From contig NZ_JAHWGU010000004.1 in assembly GCF_020873875.1 (NCBI RefSeq), positions 186,001 to 250,000 on the forward strand: DNA of 64,000 nucleotides, written 5' to 3'. A program made the translations under genes and the position numbers. Source of the stretch: Actinoplanes sp. DH11. GTDB taxonomy: Bacteria; Actinomycetota; Actinomycetes; Mycobacteriales; Micromonosporaceae. The notes beneath the pieces are model-generated. The model was not told the origin of the DNA. It saw nothing but the letters and a program-made list of their open reading frames with translations, and searched no databases. Within the stretch, counting starts at the first letter, position 1. Every line of letters begins with the position of its first letter. Positions 7,109 through 17,455 of this stretch are shown here, piece by piece.

Positions 7109-9310
7109 GACGCCCGGCCGCTGGCCGGGACCGCCTTTGCCGGGGCCGCCCTGCGGCGGACCGCCCTGGGGGCCGCGGACGGGACCCTGCTGGCCGCCCT
7201 TCGGCCCCGGACCCTGCTGGCCGCCGCCTCTGGGACCAGGCCCCTGCTGGCCGCCACCCCGGGAACCGGCCCCCGGCTGGCCGCCACCCTTGGGGCCGGG
7301 GCCCTGCGGGGCGCCACTCTGGGGAGCGGGCCCACCACCGTAGACGCCGCCACCAGCACCGCCACCGCCACGCGGCGGCTGCTGCCCGCGCCCGGGCTGC
7401 TGCGGGCCTCGCGGACCACCCTGCTGGGGACCGCGCGGGCCGCCCTGAGGTGCGCCCTGCGGACCGCGCGGCTGCTGCGGACCACGCGCGCCGCCACCCT
7501 GCTGCGGACCACCGCGGCCGGGCTGCGACTGCCCGCCGCCACCGCGCGCGGGCTGGGGCTGGGCGCCGCCACCGCGGCCGGGCTGGGACTGCGGGCCCGG
7601 ACCACGGCCGGGCTGCTGCTGCGGGCCCGGACCACGACCGGGCTGAGACTGCGGGCCGGGACCGCGACCGGGCTGAGACTGCGGGCCGGGACCGCGACCG
7701 GGCTGAGACTGCGGGCCGGGACCGCGACCGGGCTGAGACTGCGGGCCTCGCTGACCACCCTGCTGGGGTCCGCGCGCCGGTTGCTGAGGGCCACCGGGCT
7801 GCGGCGCGCCGACGGGCTGACCACCAGATTTCTGACCACCGGGCGGCTGACCACCGGACTTCTGACCACCAGGCTGCTGGCCGCCGGGCTGCGAGCCGCC
7901 GGGCCGGCGGTACTGGGCGTTGCCCTGCGCCGCGCCGGCCGGGACTCCGCCGTAGACGCCGTTGCCGCCGCGCTGGGGGCCGGCGGGCGCCGGGCCGCCG
8001 CCGCGCTGGGGGCCGGGGGCGCCGGGTGCCGGACCGGACTGGGCGGCCGCGCCGTAGACGGGAGATCCGCCGCCGGGGCGGCCGTAGGCGGCTGCCCGCT
8101 GCGGCAGGCCGCCGACGCCGATGAGTTCGGTCTCCGGGTCGCCGGTGTTGAGCCCGCCGGGCAGGTCGTCGGCCTCGGCCGCCGCGATCGCGGCCGGTGA
8201 CTTGCGGAAGCGCACGATGCCGAAGACGCCGGCAGCGACCAGGATGAGGCCGAGGCCCCCGATGCCGGCGACGAACCAGGTCACGTCGTCGACGGTGAGG
8301 TTCGAGTACCAGGAGCCGCCGGAGGAGTCCTGCCCGGACTTCGCCGAGACCGCGGCGATCTCGGTGGCGGGCGTGTACTCCCGGATGTTGTTGGCCGTCT
8401 CCTTGTCACCGTTCATGTCGGAGACGGTGAGGAAGAGGCGGCCGTCCGTGCTGTACGAGATCGACTCGCCGAACGGCTCGTTGGGCAGGCCGGTCGTCCG
8501 CGGCTCGTTCTTCAGCGCGGCCACCACGTCGCCGTTCTTGACATCCCATTCAAGGGCGTCGGTGTACGTGCGGAGCGCCACCTTGTCACCGCCGGGCGCG
8601 ACCGCGCCGCCGGTGATGGTCCGGTTGCCGATGCGGGCCACGGCGTTGCCGGCGGTCTCGGTCGGGTTCACGGAGAGCTCGGCCACCCGGGTCATCGCCA
8701 CACCGTCGGTGTTCTTCGCCACGAGCGGGCCGGACGGCTTGTAGACGCCGGCGGTCGCGCCGATCTCCTTGGTGATGACGAGCGGCAGGCCGTCGCCGTC
8801 GATGAGCAGCGCCTCGGCGTCGTGCGCGTCGCCGTCGGGGTAGCTCATCCGGTAGAGGGTCGGCTTCTTGGAGCCGTCGGCCGCCATCTTCCAGACCGCG
8901 ATGTTCTTGCGCGGCTCGCCCTTCTTGTCGCGGGCCACGTTGTCACCGATGTCGGCGATCCAGAGTGTCTTGCCGTCCGCGGAGAGGATCAGGTCCTCGG
9001 TGTCCCGCGGGCCTTCCCCGCTGTACTCCTGGGTCTCGACGACCGCGCACTTCTTGTTCAGGAAGAAGATCTCGCGCTTGGCGCTCTCCTCGGTCCCGTC
9101 GTCGATGACGACGTAACCGGTCTTGGTCGCCACGAGCCCGGAGATCTCGTCGAGCCGGGGGTCCGTGATCTTGCAGAGTTTCTTGCCGGGGGTCGCCTTG
9201 GCACTCACCGTCGGCGCGGGTGTCGGGTCCTCGGCGGACGCGCTTGAGGAACCGACCATCACGAAGCCCGTGGCCACGATGATCGAGAAGACGAGACGCC
9301 GCATCCGCAC
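7067..9310 (-). CDS. Secreted membrane-anchored beta-propeller-like protein with Gly/Pro/Gln-rich tail
   Basis: 747 residues. A signal peptide (residues 1-26, ending SSASA) leads into a globular region of about 300 residues with propeller-type blade motifs (ISGLVATKTGYVVIDD, EDLILSADGKTLWIADIGDN, GDAHDAEALL, GESISYSTDGRLFLTVSD), typical of esterase-like phytase/PE-PGRS-type propellers. One membrane helix lies near residues 344-368 (WFVAGIGGLGLILVAAGVFG) followed by basic RFRK. The remaining 380 residues are disordered, rich in G, P, Q and R, and include a decapeptide GPQSQPGRGP repeated about five times. By the positive-inside rule the propeller is outside and the tail is cytoplasmic. Function is unknown. 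Confidence 0.8.
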   Translation of the reverse strand: MRMRRLVFSIIVATGFVMVGSSSASAEDPTPAPTVSAKATPGKKLCKITDPRLDEISGLVATKTGYVVIDDGTEESAKREIFFLNKKCAVVETQEYSGEGPRDTEDLILSADGKTLWIADIGDNVARDKKGEPRKNIAVWKMAADGSKKPTLYRMSYPDGDAHDAEALLIDGDGLPLVITKEIGATAGVYKPSGPLVAKNTDGVAMTRVAELSVNPTETAGNAVARIGNRTITGGAVAPGGDKVALRTYTDALEWDVKNGDVVAALKNEPRTTGLPNEPFGESISYSTDGRLFLTVSDMNGDKETANNIREYTPATEIAAVSAKSGQDSSGGSWYSNLTVDDVTWFVAGIGGLGLILVAAGVFGIVRFRKSPAAIAAAEADDLPGGLNTGDPETELIGVGGLPQRAAAYGRPGGGSPVYGAAAQSGPAPGAPGPQRGGGPAPAGPQRGGNGVYGGVPAGAAQGNAQYRRPGGSQPGGQQPGGQKSGGQPPGGQKSGGQPVGAPQPGGPQQPARGPQQGGQRGPQSQPGRGPGPQSQPGRGPGPQSQPGRGPGPQSQPGRGPGPQQQPGRGPGPQSQPGRGGGAQPQPARGGGGQSQPGRGGPQQGGGARGPQQPRGPQGAPQGGPRGPQQGGPRGPQQPGRGQQPPRGGGGAGGGVYGGGPAPQSGAPQGPGPKGGGQPGAGSRGGGQQGPGPRGGGQQGPGPKGGQQGPVRGPQGGPPQGGPGKGGPGQRPGVYGGNRPPEDRNYR
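7642..7762. repeat. 30-bp exact tandem repeat inside the surface-protein gene
   Basis: Four near-identical 30-bp units begin at 7643, 7673, 7703 and 7733. They encode the decapeptide GPQSQPGRGP on the minus strand. The period is a multiple of three, so copy-number change would preserve frame and vary tail length. Degenerate copies continue to about 7520. Confidence 0.8.
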
Positions 9311-9394
9311 AGTGTCGCATGCGGCGCCGCCCCTGGGTATTACGTGTGGATCACCGCTGGTGAGAGCGATCTCAGAGCCATCGAAGCCACCTGT

Positions 9395-10807
9395 TCAGAG
9401 CCGGAATCCGCCGAGTTCGGCGGCGAGTTCCTCGTCCACCCGGACACGCAGCTCGGTGCCGTCGTCCAGATGGCGTGACGCCAGCACCTGACCGGACCGG
9501 TGCACCTTGGCCACCAGGTCACCCCGGTCGTACGGCAGCAGGATCAGCATGTCGACGGCCGGCCTGGGCAGCCGGTCGGCGATGGCCGCATGCAGCTCGT
9601 CGATGCCCACACCGGACCGGGCCGACACGAACACGGCGTCCGGCCATGCCCGCTTGAGGCGAAGGAGCGTCTCTTCGTCGGCCGCGTCGACCTTGTTGAC
9701 CACGAGCAGCTCGGGGATCCGGTCGGCGCCGACCTCACCCAGCACCTCGCGGACGGCACTGACCTGACCCTCCGGGTCCGGGTGGCCGCCGTCGACGACG
9801 TGCACCACCAGGTCGGCGTGGGCGACCTCCTCCAGCGTGGAGCGGAACGCCTCCACGATCTGGTGCGGCAGGTGCCGCACGAAGCCGACCGTGTCGGAGA
9901 GGGTGAAGACACGACCGTCCTCGGCGGCGGTGCGCCGGGTCGTCGGGTCGAGCGTGGCGAACAGGGCGTCCTCCACCAGCACGCCGGCCTGGGTCAGCCG
10001 GTTCAGCAGGCTGGACTTGCCGGCGTTGGTGTAACCGGCGATCGCCACGGCCGGGACACCGCTGGCGGCACGGCGGGACCGTTTGGTCTCCCGTACCGTC
10101 TTCATGGACTTGATCTCACGCCGCAGTTTGGCGATCCGGGTGTTGATCCGGCGACGGTCGGTCTCGAGTTTCGTCTCACCGGGACCACGGGTGCCGACAC
10201 CGCCGCCACCCGCACCGCCACCGGCGCCACCGCCCTGGCGGGACAGCGAGTCGCCCCAGCCGCGCAGTCGTGGCAGCAGGTATTGCAGCTGGGCGAGCTC
10301 GACCTGCGCCTTGCCCTCCCGGCTCTTGGCGTGCTGGGCGAAGATGTCGAGGATCAGCGCGGTCCGGTCGACGACCTTGACCTTGACCTGTTCCTCGAGC
10401 TTGCGCAGCTGAGACGGGGAGAGCTCGCCGTCACAGATGACCGTGTCGGCGCCGGTGCTGACGACCACGTCACGCAGTTCGTCGACCTTGCCCCGGCCGA
10501 TGAAGGTGGCCGCGTCCGGCTGTTTGCGCCGCTGGATCAGGCCCTCGAGCACCTGCGATCCTGCGGTCTCGGCCAGCGCGGCGAGCTCGGTGAGCGAGTT
10601 CTCCGCGTCGGCGACGCTGCCCTCGGTCCAGACGCCGACCAGCACCACTCTTTCGAGTCGGAGCTGCCGGTACTCGACCTCGGTGATGTCGGTGAGCTCG
10701 GTGGAGAGACCGGCCACCCGCCTGAGCGAGTGCCGCTCCTCGAGCTCGAGCTCGCCGGTTGTGAGATCCGGCTCGTCAAGGACCGGTGTCTGGTACGTGT
10801 TTCGCAA
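9395..10807 (-). CDS. hflX: GTPase HflX, ribosome-associated
   Basis: This 470-residue GTPase splits or rescues stalled 70S ribosomes. The N-terminal HflX domain (VVLVGVWTEG, ADTVICDGELSPSQLRKLE, DRTALILDIFAQHAKSREGKAQVELAQ) is followed by a Gly-rich loop and RGPGETKLE. The G domain has G1 GYTNAGKSSLLNRL, G3 DTVGFVRHLP and G4 NKVD. The start is TTG at 10807, preceded by a full AGGAGGT at 5-nt spacing, which fits the typical N-terminal sequence of the family (..ELEERHSLRRVAGLSTEL). It is divergent from the malic enzyme gene. Confidence 0.95.
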   Translation of the reverse strand: MRNTYQTPVLDEPDLTTGELELEERHSLRRVAGLSTELTDITEVEYRQLRLERVVLVGVWTEGSVADAENSLTELAALAETAGSQVLEGLIQRRKQPDAATFIGRGKVDELRDVVVSTGADTVICDGELSPSQLRKLEEQVKVKVVDRTALILDIFAQHAKSREGKAQVELAQLQYLLPRLRGWGDSLSRQGGGAGGGAGGGGVGTRGPGETKLETDRRRINTRIAKLRREIKSMKTVRETKRSRRAASGVPAVAIAGYTNAGKSSLLNRLTQAGVLVEDALFATLDPTTRRTAAEDGRVFTLSDTVGFVRHLPHQIVEAFRSTLEEVAHADLVVHVVDGGHPDPEGQVSAVREVLGEVGADRIPELLVVNKVDAADEETLLRLKRAWPDAVFVSARSGVGIDELHAAIADRLPRPAVDMLILLPYDRGDLVAKVHRSGQVLASRHLDDGTELRVRVDEELAAELGGFRL

Positions 10808-10959
10808 AAGTTACCTCCTACGCCCGATCGTGGCACGTCACGAGGGCGAGCGCACCCACATAACCGTGGCTGACTCATGAGTAACCACCGCAGGGGCATC
10901 GACTATTCCGCAAGAGCGACAATGCGGTGAACTCACCCACCAACGTCGGAGGGACCACC

Positions 10960-12420
10960 GTGGTGACCACCCGCCTGCCCAGTGCAGGATTCTCGATCAC
11001 GATCCGTATCGCTGTGACCGCGGACGCCTCGTCCATCGGCCGCCTCACCACCTGCGTCGGTGAAGCCGGGGCGATCGTGACCGCGCTGGACGTGGTCGAT
11101 TCCGACGCCACCCACGTCATTGTCGACCTGACCTGCGACACCGCCGACTCCGCGCACGCCGACCAGGTGGTCAAGCAACTCGAGGACCAGGACGGGGTCG
11201 ACGTCCGCAAGGTCTCCGACCGCACCTTCCTGCTGCACCTGGGCGGCAAGATCGAGGTCAACTCGAAGGTTGCTCTGCGTAACCGGGATGAGCTGTCCCG
11301 GGCGTACACCCCGGGTGTGGCGCGGGTCTGCATGGCGATCGCCGAGAACCCGGCCGACGCCCGCCGCCTCACCATCAAGCGCAACACGGTCGCCGTGGTC
11401 AGCGACGGCTCGGCCGTGCTCGGCCTGGGCAACATCGGCCCGGCCGCCGCGATGCCGGTGATGGAAGGCAAAGCGGCGCTGTTCAAGCGGTTCGGCGGCG
11501 TGGACGCCTGGCCCGTGGTGCTGGACACCCAGGACACCGACGAGATCGTGGCGATCGTCAAGGCGATCGCCCCGGCCTACGGCGGGATCAACCTGGAGGA
11601 CATCGCGGCGCCGCGGTGCTTCGAGATCGAGGCCCGGCTGCGTGAGCTGCTGGACATCCCGGTCTTCCACGACGACCAGCACGGCACGGCGATCTGCGTG
11701 CTGGCCGCGCTGACCAACGCGCTGCGGGTGGTCGGCAAGCGTCTCGAGGACGTCCGGGTGGTCGTCTCCGGTGCCGGTGCCGCCGGCACGGCGATCATGA
11801 AGCTGCTGCTGCGGCAGGGTGTGGGCGACATCATCGCGTACGACCGGAAGGGCGCCCTGCACCGTGGGATGCCGGACATGTCGGAAACTTGGCAGTGGCT
11901 GGCCGAGCACACGAACAAGGACGACTACTCCGGTGACCTGCCGGGCGCGATCGTCGGCGCGGACGTCTTCATCGGCGTCAGCGCCCCGAACCTGCTGACC
12001 GGGGACGACATCGCCAAGATGGCCGAGAAGTCGATCGTCTTCGCGCTCGCCAACCCGGACCCGGAGGTCGACCCCCGGGAGGCCCGCAAGCACGCCGCCG
12101 TCGTGGCGACCGGCCGGTCCGACCAGCCCAACCAGATCAACAACGTGCTGGCGTTCCCCGGGGTGTTCCGCGGCATGCTCGACGTGAGCGCCGAGGGCTT
12201 CACCGAGGAGATGGCCCTGGCTGCGGCCCGGGCGATCGCCGACGTCGTGGGTGAGGACAAGCTCAACCCCACGGTCATCATCCCGAGCGTCTTCGACCAG
12301 CGGGTCACCCCGGCCGTGGCCGCCGCCATCCGCGCGGTGGTCCGGGGCGTCCCGGCACCGAGCAACCCGGCCGCGACCCCGGAGTCCGAGCTCGACCAGG
12401 CACCCGAGGGCATCTTCTAG
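10960..12420 (+). CDS. NAD-dependent malic enzyme with N-terminal ACT domain
   Basis: This enzyme oxidatively decarboxylates malate to pyruvate. Residues 1-80 form an ACT regulatory domain ([25 protein letters not shown]), followed by the malic-enzyme N-domain ([19 protein letters not shown]; metal/substrate block [25 protein letters not shown]) and an NAD-binding domain with the Rossmann motif GAGAAGTA. About 486 residues from GTG 10960, which follows GGAGGG at 7-nt spacing; the next GTG (10963) and an earlier GTG (10927) are alternatives. The ACT domain suggests allosteric control by an amino acid or other small ligand, as in other actinobacterial enzymes of this type. Confidence 0.92.
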   Translation: MVTTRLPSAGFSITIRIAVTADASSIGRLTTCVGEAGAIVTALDVVDSDATHVIVDLTCDTADSAHADQVVKQLEDQDGVDVRKVSDRTFLLHLGGKIEVNSKVALRNRDELSRAYTPGVARVCMAIAENPADARRLTIKRNTVAVVSDGSAVLGLGNIGPAAAMPVMEGKAALFKRFGGVDAWPVVLDTQDTDEIVAIVKAIAPAYGGINLEDIAAPRCFEIEARLRELLDIPVFHDDQHGTAICVLAALTNALRVVGKRLEDVRVVVSGAGAAGTAIMKLLLRQGVGDIIAYDRKGALHRGMPDMSETWQWLAEHTNKDDYSGDLPGAIVGADVFIGVSAPNLLTGDDIAKMAEKSIVFALANPDPEVDPREARKHAAVVATGRSDQPNQINNVLAFPGVFRGMLDVSAEGFTEEMALAAARAIADVVGEDKLNPTVIIPSVFDQRVTPAVAAAIRAVVRGVPAPSNPAATPESELDQAPEGIF

Positions 12421-12435
12421 CCCGGCGGCGCGACG

Positions 12436-13185
12436 TCAGCGACGGAGGTCGGTCCAGCCGGTCAGTTCACCCACGTAGTCGGTGATCAGGCCGGCCGCAC
12501 CGGCCTCCAGCAGGGCGCCCCACTGGGAACGGTCGTTCGCCGTCCACGGCATCACGCCCACGCCCGCGTCGCGCAGCTCGGCCACCATGCCCGGGCCGGT
12601 CAGCACGTCGTCCACCGGCGGGTTGCAGAGGACCACGCCGAGCTCCCGGGCCTGGGACACCGTCTCCGCGTCGAAACGGAACAGCAGCAGGCCACGCCGC
12701 AGCTCCGGGGCGACCTCGCGGGCCTTGCGGACCACGTCCGGGTCGAAGCTCTGGATCACCGAGCGGTCCAGTACGTCGTACTCGGTGAGCTGGGCGATCA
12801 CGGCCTTGACCTCGTCAAGCGTCGCCGGCGACTTGATTTCCACGAGGAGTTCGGCCGGTGCGTCGCGGAGCAGGTCGAGCACGGCCGCCAGCGACGGCAC
12901 CCGGACACCGGCGAAGGCCGGACTGAACCGGACACCGGCGTCCAGCTCGGCGATCTCGTCCCAGCGCAGGTCCCAGATCCGGCCGCGACCGGTGGTGGTG
13001 CGGTCGACGGTCCGGTCGTGGATCACCACGGGCACGCCGTCGGCGGTGACCCGCACGTCGAACTCGACGATCGTGGCGCCGGCCCGGACCGCGGCCTCGA
13101 AGGCGGGCAGCGTGTTCTCCGGCGCGGCCGCCGCGTAGCCCCGGTGGGCGACCCGGTGCGTCGTCCCCGGGCCGTGCCGGAGCAT
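12436..13185 (-). CDS. Glycerophosphodiester phosphodiesterase
   Basis: 249 residues; hydrolyses glycerophosphodiesters to glycerol-3-phosphate and an alcohol. Diagnostic residues are HRGYAAAAPENT (catalytic His and Glu), EFDVRVTADG (metal-binding Glu-x-Asp), VIHD (second catalytic His) and LLVEIKSP. There is no signal peptide, so it is probably cytosolic. The ATG at 13185 shares one base with the dapF stop (TGATG), so it is the last gene of a miaA-dapF-GDPD unit. It is convergent with the malic enzyme, 15 bp away. Confidence 0.9.
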   Translation of the reverse strand: MLRHGPGTTHRVAHRGYAAAAPENTLPAFEAAVRAGATIVEFDVRVTADGVPVVIHDRTVDRTTTGRGRIWDLRWDEIAELDAGVRFSPAFAGVRVPSLAAVLDLLRDAPAELLVEIKSPATLDEVKAVIAQLTEYDVLDRSVIQSFDPDVVRKAREVAPELRRGLLLFRFDAETVSQARELGVVLCNPPVDDVLTGPGMVAELRDAGVGVMPWTANDRSQWGALLEAGAAGLITDYVGELTGWTDLRR

Positions 13186-14045
13186 CAGAGCACCGTGCCG
13201 GAGGCGACGAGCACCGCCGGGCCCGCGAGCCACCAGGCGCCCTCCGCGTCGGCGGTCACGGTCAACCGGCCACCCGGCAGGTCCACGGCGATCGAACCAG
13301 TCGTGCGGCCCGCGTCCCGCAGGGCGACCGCACCCACGGCGAGCGCGCCGGTGCCGCAGGACAGCGTCTCGCCGGAGCCGCGCTCGTGCACCCGCATCCG
13401 GACGTGACCGTCGGCGCCGTCGACCGGCTCGGCCGGCTCGACGAACTCGACGTTCACCCCGTGCGGGAAGACCCCCGCGTCGAACAGCGGCTCCCGGGTC
13501 AGGTCCAGCGACCCCAGGGTCACCCCGTCGTGCAGGCCGCAGACGAGGTGCGGGTTCCCGCAGTCCACCGCGACGCCGGGGACGGTGAGTGCGCCGACGG
13601 TCGCGGTGCTTCCCGCGTACACCCTCGGGGTGGTCATCCGCACCCGGATCGTCTCCGCGCCCACCACGGCGACCATGATCCCGGCTCGCGTCGCCACCGG
13701 CAGGCCCGTCGGGCCGGGCGTGGCCAGGCCGTTCTCCAGCAGGAACCGGACGAAGACGCGGACGCCGTTGCCGCACATCTCGGCGAGCGAGCCGTCACTG
13801 TTCCAGTAGTCCATGAACCACTCGGCCTCACCGGCGAACCCGGCGGCCTCCGGGTGCTTGGCGCTGCGCACCACCCGCAGCACGCCGTCGCCGCCGATCC
13901 CCCGGCGCCTGTCGCAGAGCGACGCGACGAGCTCCGGCGTCAGCTCCAGCTCGCCGTCGGGGTCGGGCAGGACGACGAAGTCGTTGCCGGTGCCGTGACC
14001 CTTGGTGAAACGCAGACCCTTGGTGAGAAGCACGCCGCCCATCAT
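13185..14045 (-). CDS. dapF: Diaminopimelate epimerase
   Basis: 286 residues; converts LL- to meso-diaminopimelate for lysine and peptidoglycan synthesis, without a cofactor. The two catalytic cysteines are visible: Cys91 in EMCGNGVR and Cys230 in LSCGTGALA. Other family blocks are [21 protein letters not shown] and DCGNPHLVC. The ATG at 14045 overlaps the miaA stop by 4 bp (ATGA); an adjacent ATG at 14042 would shorten it by one residue. An open frame upstream belongs to miaA's shadow, not to this protein. Confidence 0.96.
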   Translation of the reverse strand: MMGGVLLTKGLRFTKGHGTGNDFVVLPDPDGELELTPELVASLCDRRRGIGGDGVLRVVRSAKHPEAAGFAGEAEWFMDYWNSDGSLAEMCGNGVRVFVRFLLENGLATPGPTGLPVATRAGIMVAVVGAETIRVRMTTPRVYAGSTATVGALTVPGVAVDCGNPHLVCGLHDGVTLGSLDLTREPLFDAGVFPHGVNVEFVEPAEPVDGADGHVRMRVHERGSGETLSCGTGALAVGAVALRDAGRTTGSIAVDLPGGRLTVTADAEGAWWLAGPAVLVASGTVL

Positions 14046-14947
14046 CGCGCAACCGCCAGCGCATCGGCCAGCAGCGTCGGCGCGGCCGCGTCCAGCCAGG
14101 TGATCGCGGGATCGCGGCGGAACCAGGACCGCTGCCGGCGGACGAACCGGCGGGTGCCGCGGACCGTGTCCTCCTTGGCCTGCTCCTCGGTGAGTTCGCC
14201 GTCGAGCTGGGCGAGCGCCTGCTGGTAGCCGAGGGCGCGCGAGGCCGTCCGCCCCTCCCGGATGCCGGCCAGGCCGCGCACCTCGTCCACCAGACCGGCC
14301 GCCCACATCAGGTCGACCCGCAGCGCGATCCGTTCGTCCAGCTCGGCGGTGTCCCGGTCGACGCCGATCTGCACGGCGTCGTAGACCGGCTTCGGGTCGG
14401 GCAGAGCCGCCGTGAACGGCTGCCCGGTCAGCTCGATCACCTCGAGGGCACGGACGATCCGGCGGCCGTTCGAGGGCAGGACCTTCGCGGCCGCCGCCGG
14501 GTCGCGCGCCGCGAGCTCGCCGTGCAACCGCGCCGGGCCCTCCGCACGGAGCCGCTCCTCCAGCCGGGCGCGGATCACCGGATCGGTGCCCGGGAACTCG
14601 AAGTCCTCCAGAACCGCGCGCACATACAGACCGGAACCGCCGACCAGCAGCGGCACCCGTCCCCGGTCCAGGATGTCGTCGATCGCCGACCGGGCCAGCC
14701 GCTGGTACTCGGCCACCGCCGCCGGCTCGGTGACGTCCCAGATGTCGAGCAGGTGGTGCGGCACGCCGTCACGTTCGGCCTCGGTGAGCTTGGCGGTGCC
14801 GATGTCCATGCCGCGGTAGAGCTGCATCGAGTCGGCGTTGACGACCTCACCACCGATTTCCTGGGCGAGGGCGATGCTCAGCGCGGACTTGCCGGCCGCC
14901 GTCGGGCCGACGACGGTGACCACACGATGACCTGCTCGGAACGGCAC
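14042..14947 (-). CDS. miaA: tRNA dimethylallyltransferase
   Basis: About 301 residues; transfers a dimethylallyl group to A37 of tRNAs that read UNN codons. The product is the substrate of MiaB, also in this window. The P-loop [10 protein letters not shown] lies near the N-terminus, followed by the family blocks [53 protein letters not shown] and GYQQAL. The start is ambiguous: GTG 14947 or GTG 14965, both with weak ribosome binding sites. It heads the miaA-dapF-GDPD operon. Confidence 0.95.
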   Translation of the reverse strand: MPFRAGHRVVTVVGPTAAGKSALSIALAQEIGGEVVNADSMQLYRGMDIGTAKLTEAERDGVPHHLLDIWDVTEPAAVAEYQRLARSAIDDILDRGRVPLLVGGSGLYVRAVLEDFEFPGTDPVIRARLEERLRAEGPARLHGELAARDPAAAAKVLPSNGRRIVRALEVIELTGQPFTAALPDPKPVYDAVQIGVDRDTAELDERIALRVDLMWAAGLVDEVRGLAGIREGRTASRALGYQQALAQLDGELTEEQAKEDTVRGTRRFVRRQRSWFRRDPAITWLDAAAPTLLADALAVAR

Positions 14948-15128
14948 CGGCCAACCGTAGGACACCGTTGTGTCACGGTCGTTGGCGGGAGCTTTCCCCT
15001 GACCGGGTTGGACCTGTGACAATGCGCGAGAAAGAATGCCCGTGGGAAGGTTGGCATTCACTGCGCTGTGGCGGTGGGCGTGGGTCCCGTTTCGGGGCCG
15101 GCGACGCCGGGAGAACGAGGATGAGCTG

Positions 15129-16337
15129 ATGAACGACTGGACGGCCTTCGGGCGCGTGGATGCCGACGGCACCGTGTACGTGAAGACCGCCGAGGGCGAC
15201 CGGGTGGTCGGCTCCTGGCAGGCGGGCACGCCGGAGGAGGGTCTGGCGCACTTCGCCCGCCGATTCGCCGACCTGGTGACCGAGGTCGACCTCGTCGAGG
15301 CTCGCCTCAAGTCGGGCGCGGCCGACGCGGCCCACTCCCTGAGCAGCGTCAAGCGCCTGCGCACCACGCTCGACGAGGCCCACGTGGTCGGCGACATCGA
15401 CGGCCTGAGTGCCCGGCTGGAACGCCTCGCCACCCTCGCCGAGGAGAAGGCCGGCGAGGCCCGGGCGGCCCGCGAGGTGGCCCGCACCGAGGCCCTGGCG
15501 CGCAAGACCGCCCTCGTCGAGGAGGCGGAGAAGATCGCTGCCGAGGCGACGGGCTGGAAGTCGGCCGGCGACCGCCTCAAGGAGATCCTCGACGAGTGGA
15601 AGACGATCCGCGGCGTCGACAAGAAGACCGACGGCGAGCTGTGGAAGCGGTTCGCGACCGCACGGGACGGCTTCACCCGCCGCCGTGGCGCGCACTTCGC
15701 AACCCTTGACGGCCAGCGCAAGCAGGCACAGACCGCCAAGGAAGAGCTGGTCACCGAGGCGGAGGGTCTTGCCGACTCGACCGACTGGGCGGCGACGGCC
15801 AACCGGCTCAAGGAGCTGATGACCGAGTGGAAGGCGGCGCCCCGCGCTGCCAAGGAGGCCGAGCAGCGCCTCTGGGAACGCTTCCGGGCCGCGCAGGACG
15901 CGTTCTTCACCCGGCGCAGCGAGGTCTTCTCGGCGCGCGACGCGGAGTACCAGGGGAACCTGGAGAAGAAGCAGGCCATCCTCGCCGAGATCGAGGCCCT
16001 AGACGTCGACGCGGACGCCCGCGCCGCGCAGAACCGCCTGCGTGACGCCCAGGCCGCGTGGCACGACGCCGGCCGGGTGCCGCGCGAGGCGGCCGCCTCG
16101 CTGGACCGTCGCTGGCGGGCCGCCGAGGAGCGCATCCGGGTCGCGATGGACTCCGCCTGGCGCAAGACCAGCCCGCAGGACAACCCGCTGCTGCGTCAGA
16201 TGCGCGAGCAGGTCGCCGAGGCCGAGCAGCGCCTCGCGCGCGCCCAGGCCGCCGGTGACGCCCGCCGGATCAAGGAGGCCGAGCAGGCACTGGCCTCGAA
16301 GCGGCAGTTCCTGTCCCTCGCCGAGCAGGCGAACTGA
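15129..16337 (+). CDS. DUF349 domain protein
   Basis: 402 residues, almost wholly alpha-helical and charged, with at least three DUF349-type modules marked by 'W+[42 protein letters not shown]'-like segments (near residues 140-200, 215-270 and 300-350). The ATG at 15129 is preceded by ACGAGG; the upstream frame ([11 protein letters not shown]) lacks similarity. Members are common next to miaA in actinobacteria, and their molecular role is not established. The long helices suggest a coiled-coil cytoplasmic scaffold. Confidence 0.85.
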   Translation: MNDWTAFGRVDADGTVYVKTAEGDRVVGSWQAGTPEEGLAHFARRFADLVTEVDLVEARLKSGAADAAHSLSSVKRLRTTLDEAHVVGDIDGLSARLERLATLAEEKAGEARAAREVARTEALARKTALVEEAEKIAAEATGWKSAGDRLKEILDEWKTIRGVDKKTDGELWKRFATARDGFTRRRGAHFATLDGQRKQAQTAKEELVTEAEGLADSTDWAATANRLKELMTEWKAAPRAAKEAEQRLWERFRAAQDAFFTRRSEVFSARDAEYQGNLEKKQAILAEIEALDVDADARAAQNRLRDAQAAWHDAGRVPREAAASLDRRWRAAEERIRVAMDSAWRKTSPQDNPLLRQMREQVAEAEQRLARAQAAGDARRIKEAEQALASKRQFLSLAEQAN

Positions 16338-16360
16338 GCTACGGGGCTCGGTGAGACATC

Positions 16361-16394
16361 AGAAGGCGGCGGGCCGACCGGCCCGCCGCCTTCT
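16361..16394. terminator. Bidirectional terminator
   Basis: A perfect 15-bp stem (AGAAGGCGGCGGGCC) with a 4-nt loop GACC sits between the convergent DUF349 and PLP-enzyme genes. With a T-run on one side and an A-run on the other it can serve both. Confidence 0.88.
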
Positions 16395-16402
16395 CGCATC
16401 AG

Positions 16403-17371
16403 TCACGCTGCCGGCTCCGGGCACTCCGTCAAGGTGGACAATTCGGTCGCGTCGGCGTTGCCGCCGGTGCAGACGACGGCGACCCGGCGGCCGGTGAAAC
16501 GGTTCGGATGGGCCAGGACGGCGGCCAGGGCTGCGGCGCCGGCGCCCTCGGCCAGGGTGTGCGCGGCGGTGGCGAGCAGGCGACGGGCCTCGGTGATCCG
16601 CTCGTCGTCGACGAGCAGGAAGTCCGCCAGCCGGCCGGCCATCATCCGCTGCGGCAGGGCGTACCCGCGACCGGTGGCCAGGCCGGCGGCCCGGGTGCGG
16701 TTGGGGCGCCCGACCAGGGTGCCGGCGTGCCAGGAGTCGTGGGCGGCCGGCGAGGCGGCGGACTGGACGGCGTACACCGCGCAGTCCGGCGCCAGCTCGC
16801 CGGCGACCAGGGCAGCCGCCGCCGCGCCCGTGCCGCTGCCGACCGGGACCACCATCGCGTCCAGGTCCGGGCACGCTTGAAGGATCTCCAGGTAGAGGGT
16901 GCCCACCCCGGCCAGCAGTTCGGGCGTGTCACCGGGGCTGATCAGGCGGGCGCCGGTCCGGTGGGCGAGGTCACGGGCGTACGCCTCCGCCTCCTCTAGG
17001 CTGTCGCCGGACCGGACCGCCCGGGCGCCCCAGCCCTCGACCGCCGCCGCCTTCCACCCGGGCGTGGCCGCCGGCATGATCACGGTGCAGGTGGCGTCGA
17101 AGACCCGGCTGGCCCAGGCGAGGGACTGCGCGTGGTTGCCCGTCGAATAGGTGACGAGACCACGCCGCCGCTCGGCAGGCGTCATGCCGGCCAGCAAAGT
17201 CAGCCCTCCACGGATCTTGAACGCGCCGACGGGCTGCGTGTTCTCGTGCTTGACCAGCACCGTCGCTTTCGCGATCCGGTCCACCAGCGGGTAGGACCAG
17301 AGCGGGGTGGGCGGCAGGTGAGCTGCGATCACGGATCGGGCGGCGTGCATGTCGGCGAGGGTCGGTTCCAT
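16403..17371 (-). CDS. PLP-dependent threonine/serine dehydratase-like enzyme
   Basis: 322 residues of the fold-type II PLP family. The Schiff-base lysine is in GAFKIRGG, the substrate loop is STGNHAQ, and the phosphate-binding glycine loop is PVGSGTGAA. There is no C-terminal ACT domain, so it resembles catabolic threonine dehydratase or serine racemase-type proteins rather than biosynthetic IlvA. The start ATG 17371 is 84 bp from the divergent LysR gene, its likely regulator. Substrate (L-Thr, L-Ser or a hydroxy-amino acid) is unresolved. Confidence 0.85.
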   Translation of the reverse strand: MEPTLADMHAARSVIAAHLPPTPLWSYPLVDRIAKATVLVKHENTQPVGAFKIRGGLTLLAGMTPAERRRGLVTYSTGNHAQSLAWASRVFDATCTVIMPAATPGWKAAAVEGWGARAVRSGDSLEEAEAYARDLAHRTGARLISPGDTPELLAGVGTLYLEILQACPDLDAMVVPVGSGTGAAAAALVAGELAPDCAVYAVQSAASPAAHDSWHAGTLVGRPNRTRAAGLATGRGYALPQRMMAGRLADFLLVDDERITEARRLLATAAHTLAEGAGAAALAAVLAHPNRFTGRRVAVVCTGGNADATELSTLTECPEPAA

Positions 17372-17455
17372 ACCGTCGATCCTCGGACGACCCGACTCAT
17401 AGGTCCAATGTCAAAGATCTGGGATACCGATAGATTCGATTGATAGGTTGGCGCC

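Noticed and set aside
15138..16183. N-terminal extension of miaA on the minus strand
   Set aside because: Antisense to the DUF349 gene and Ser/Arg-rich; the real start is near 14947.
17372..17455. A specific LysR operator
   Set aside because: Several T-N11-A matches exist but none is supported by a clear dyad.
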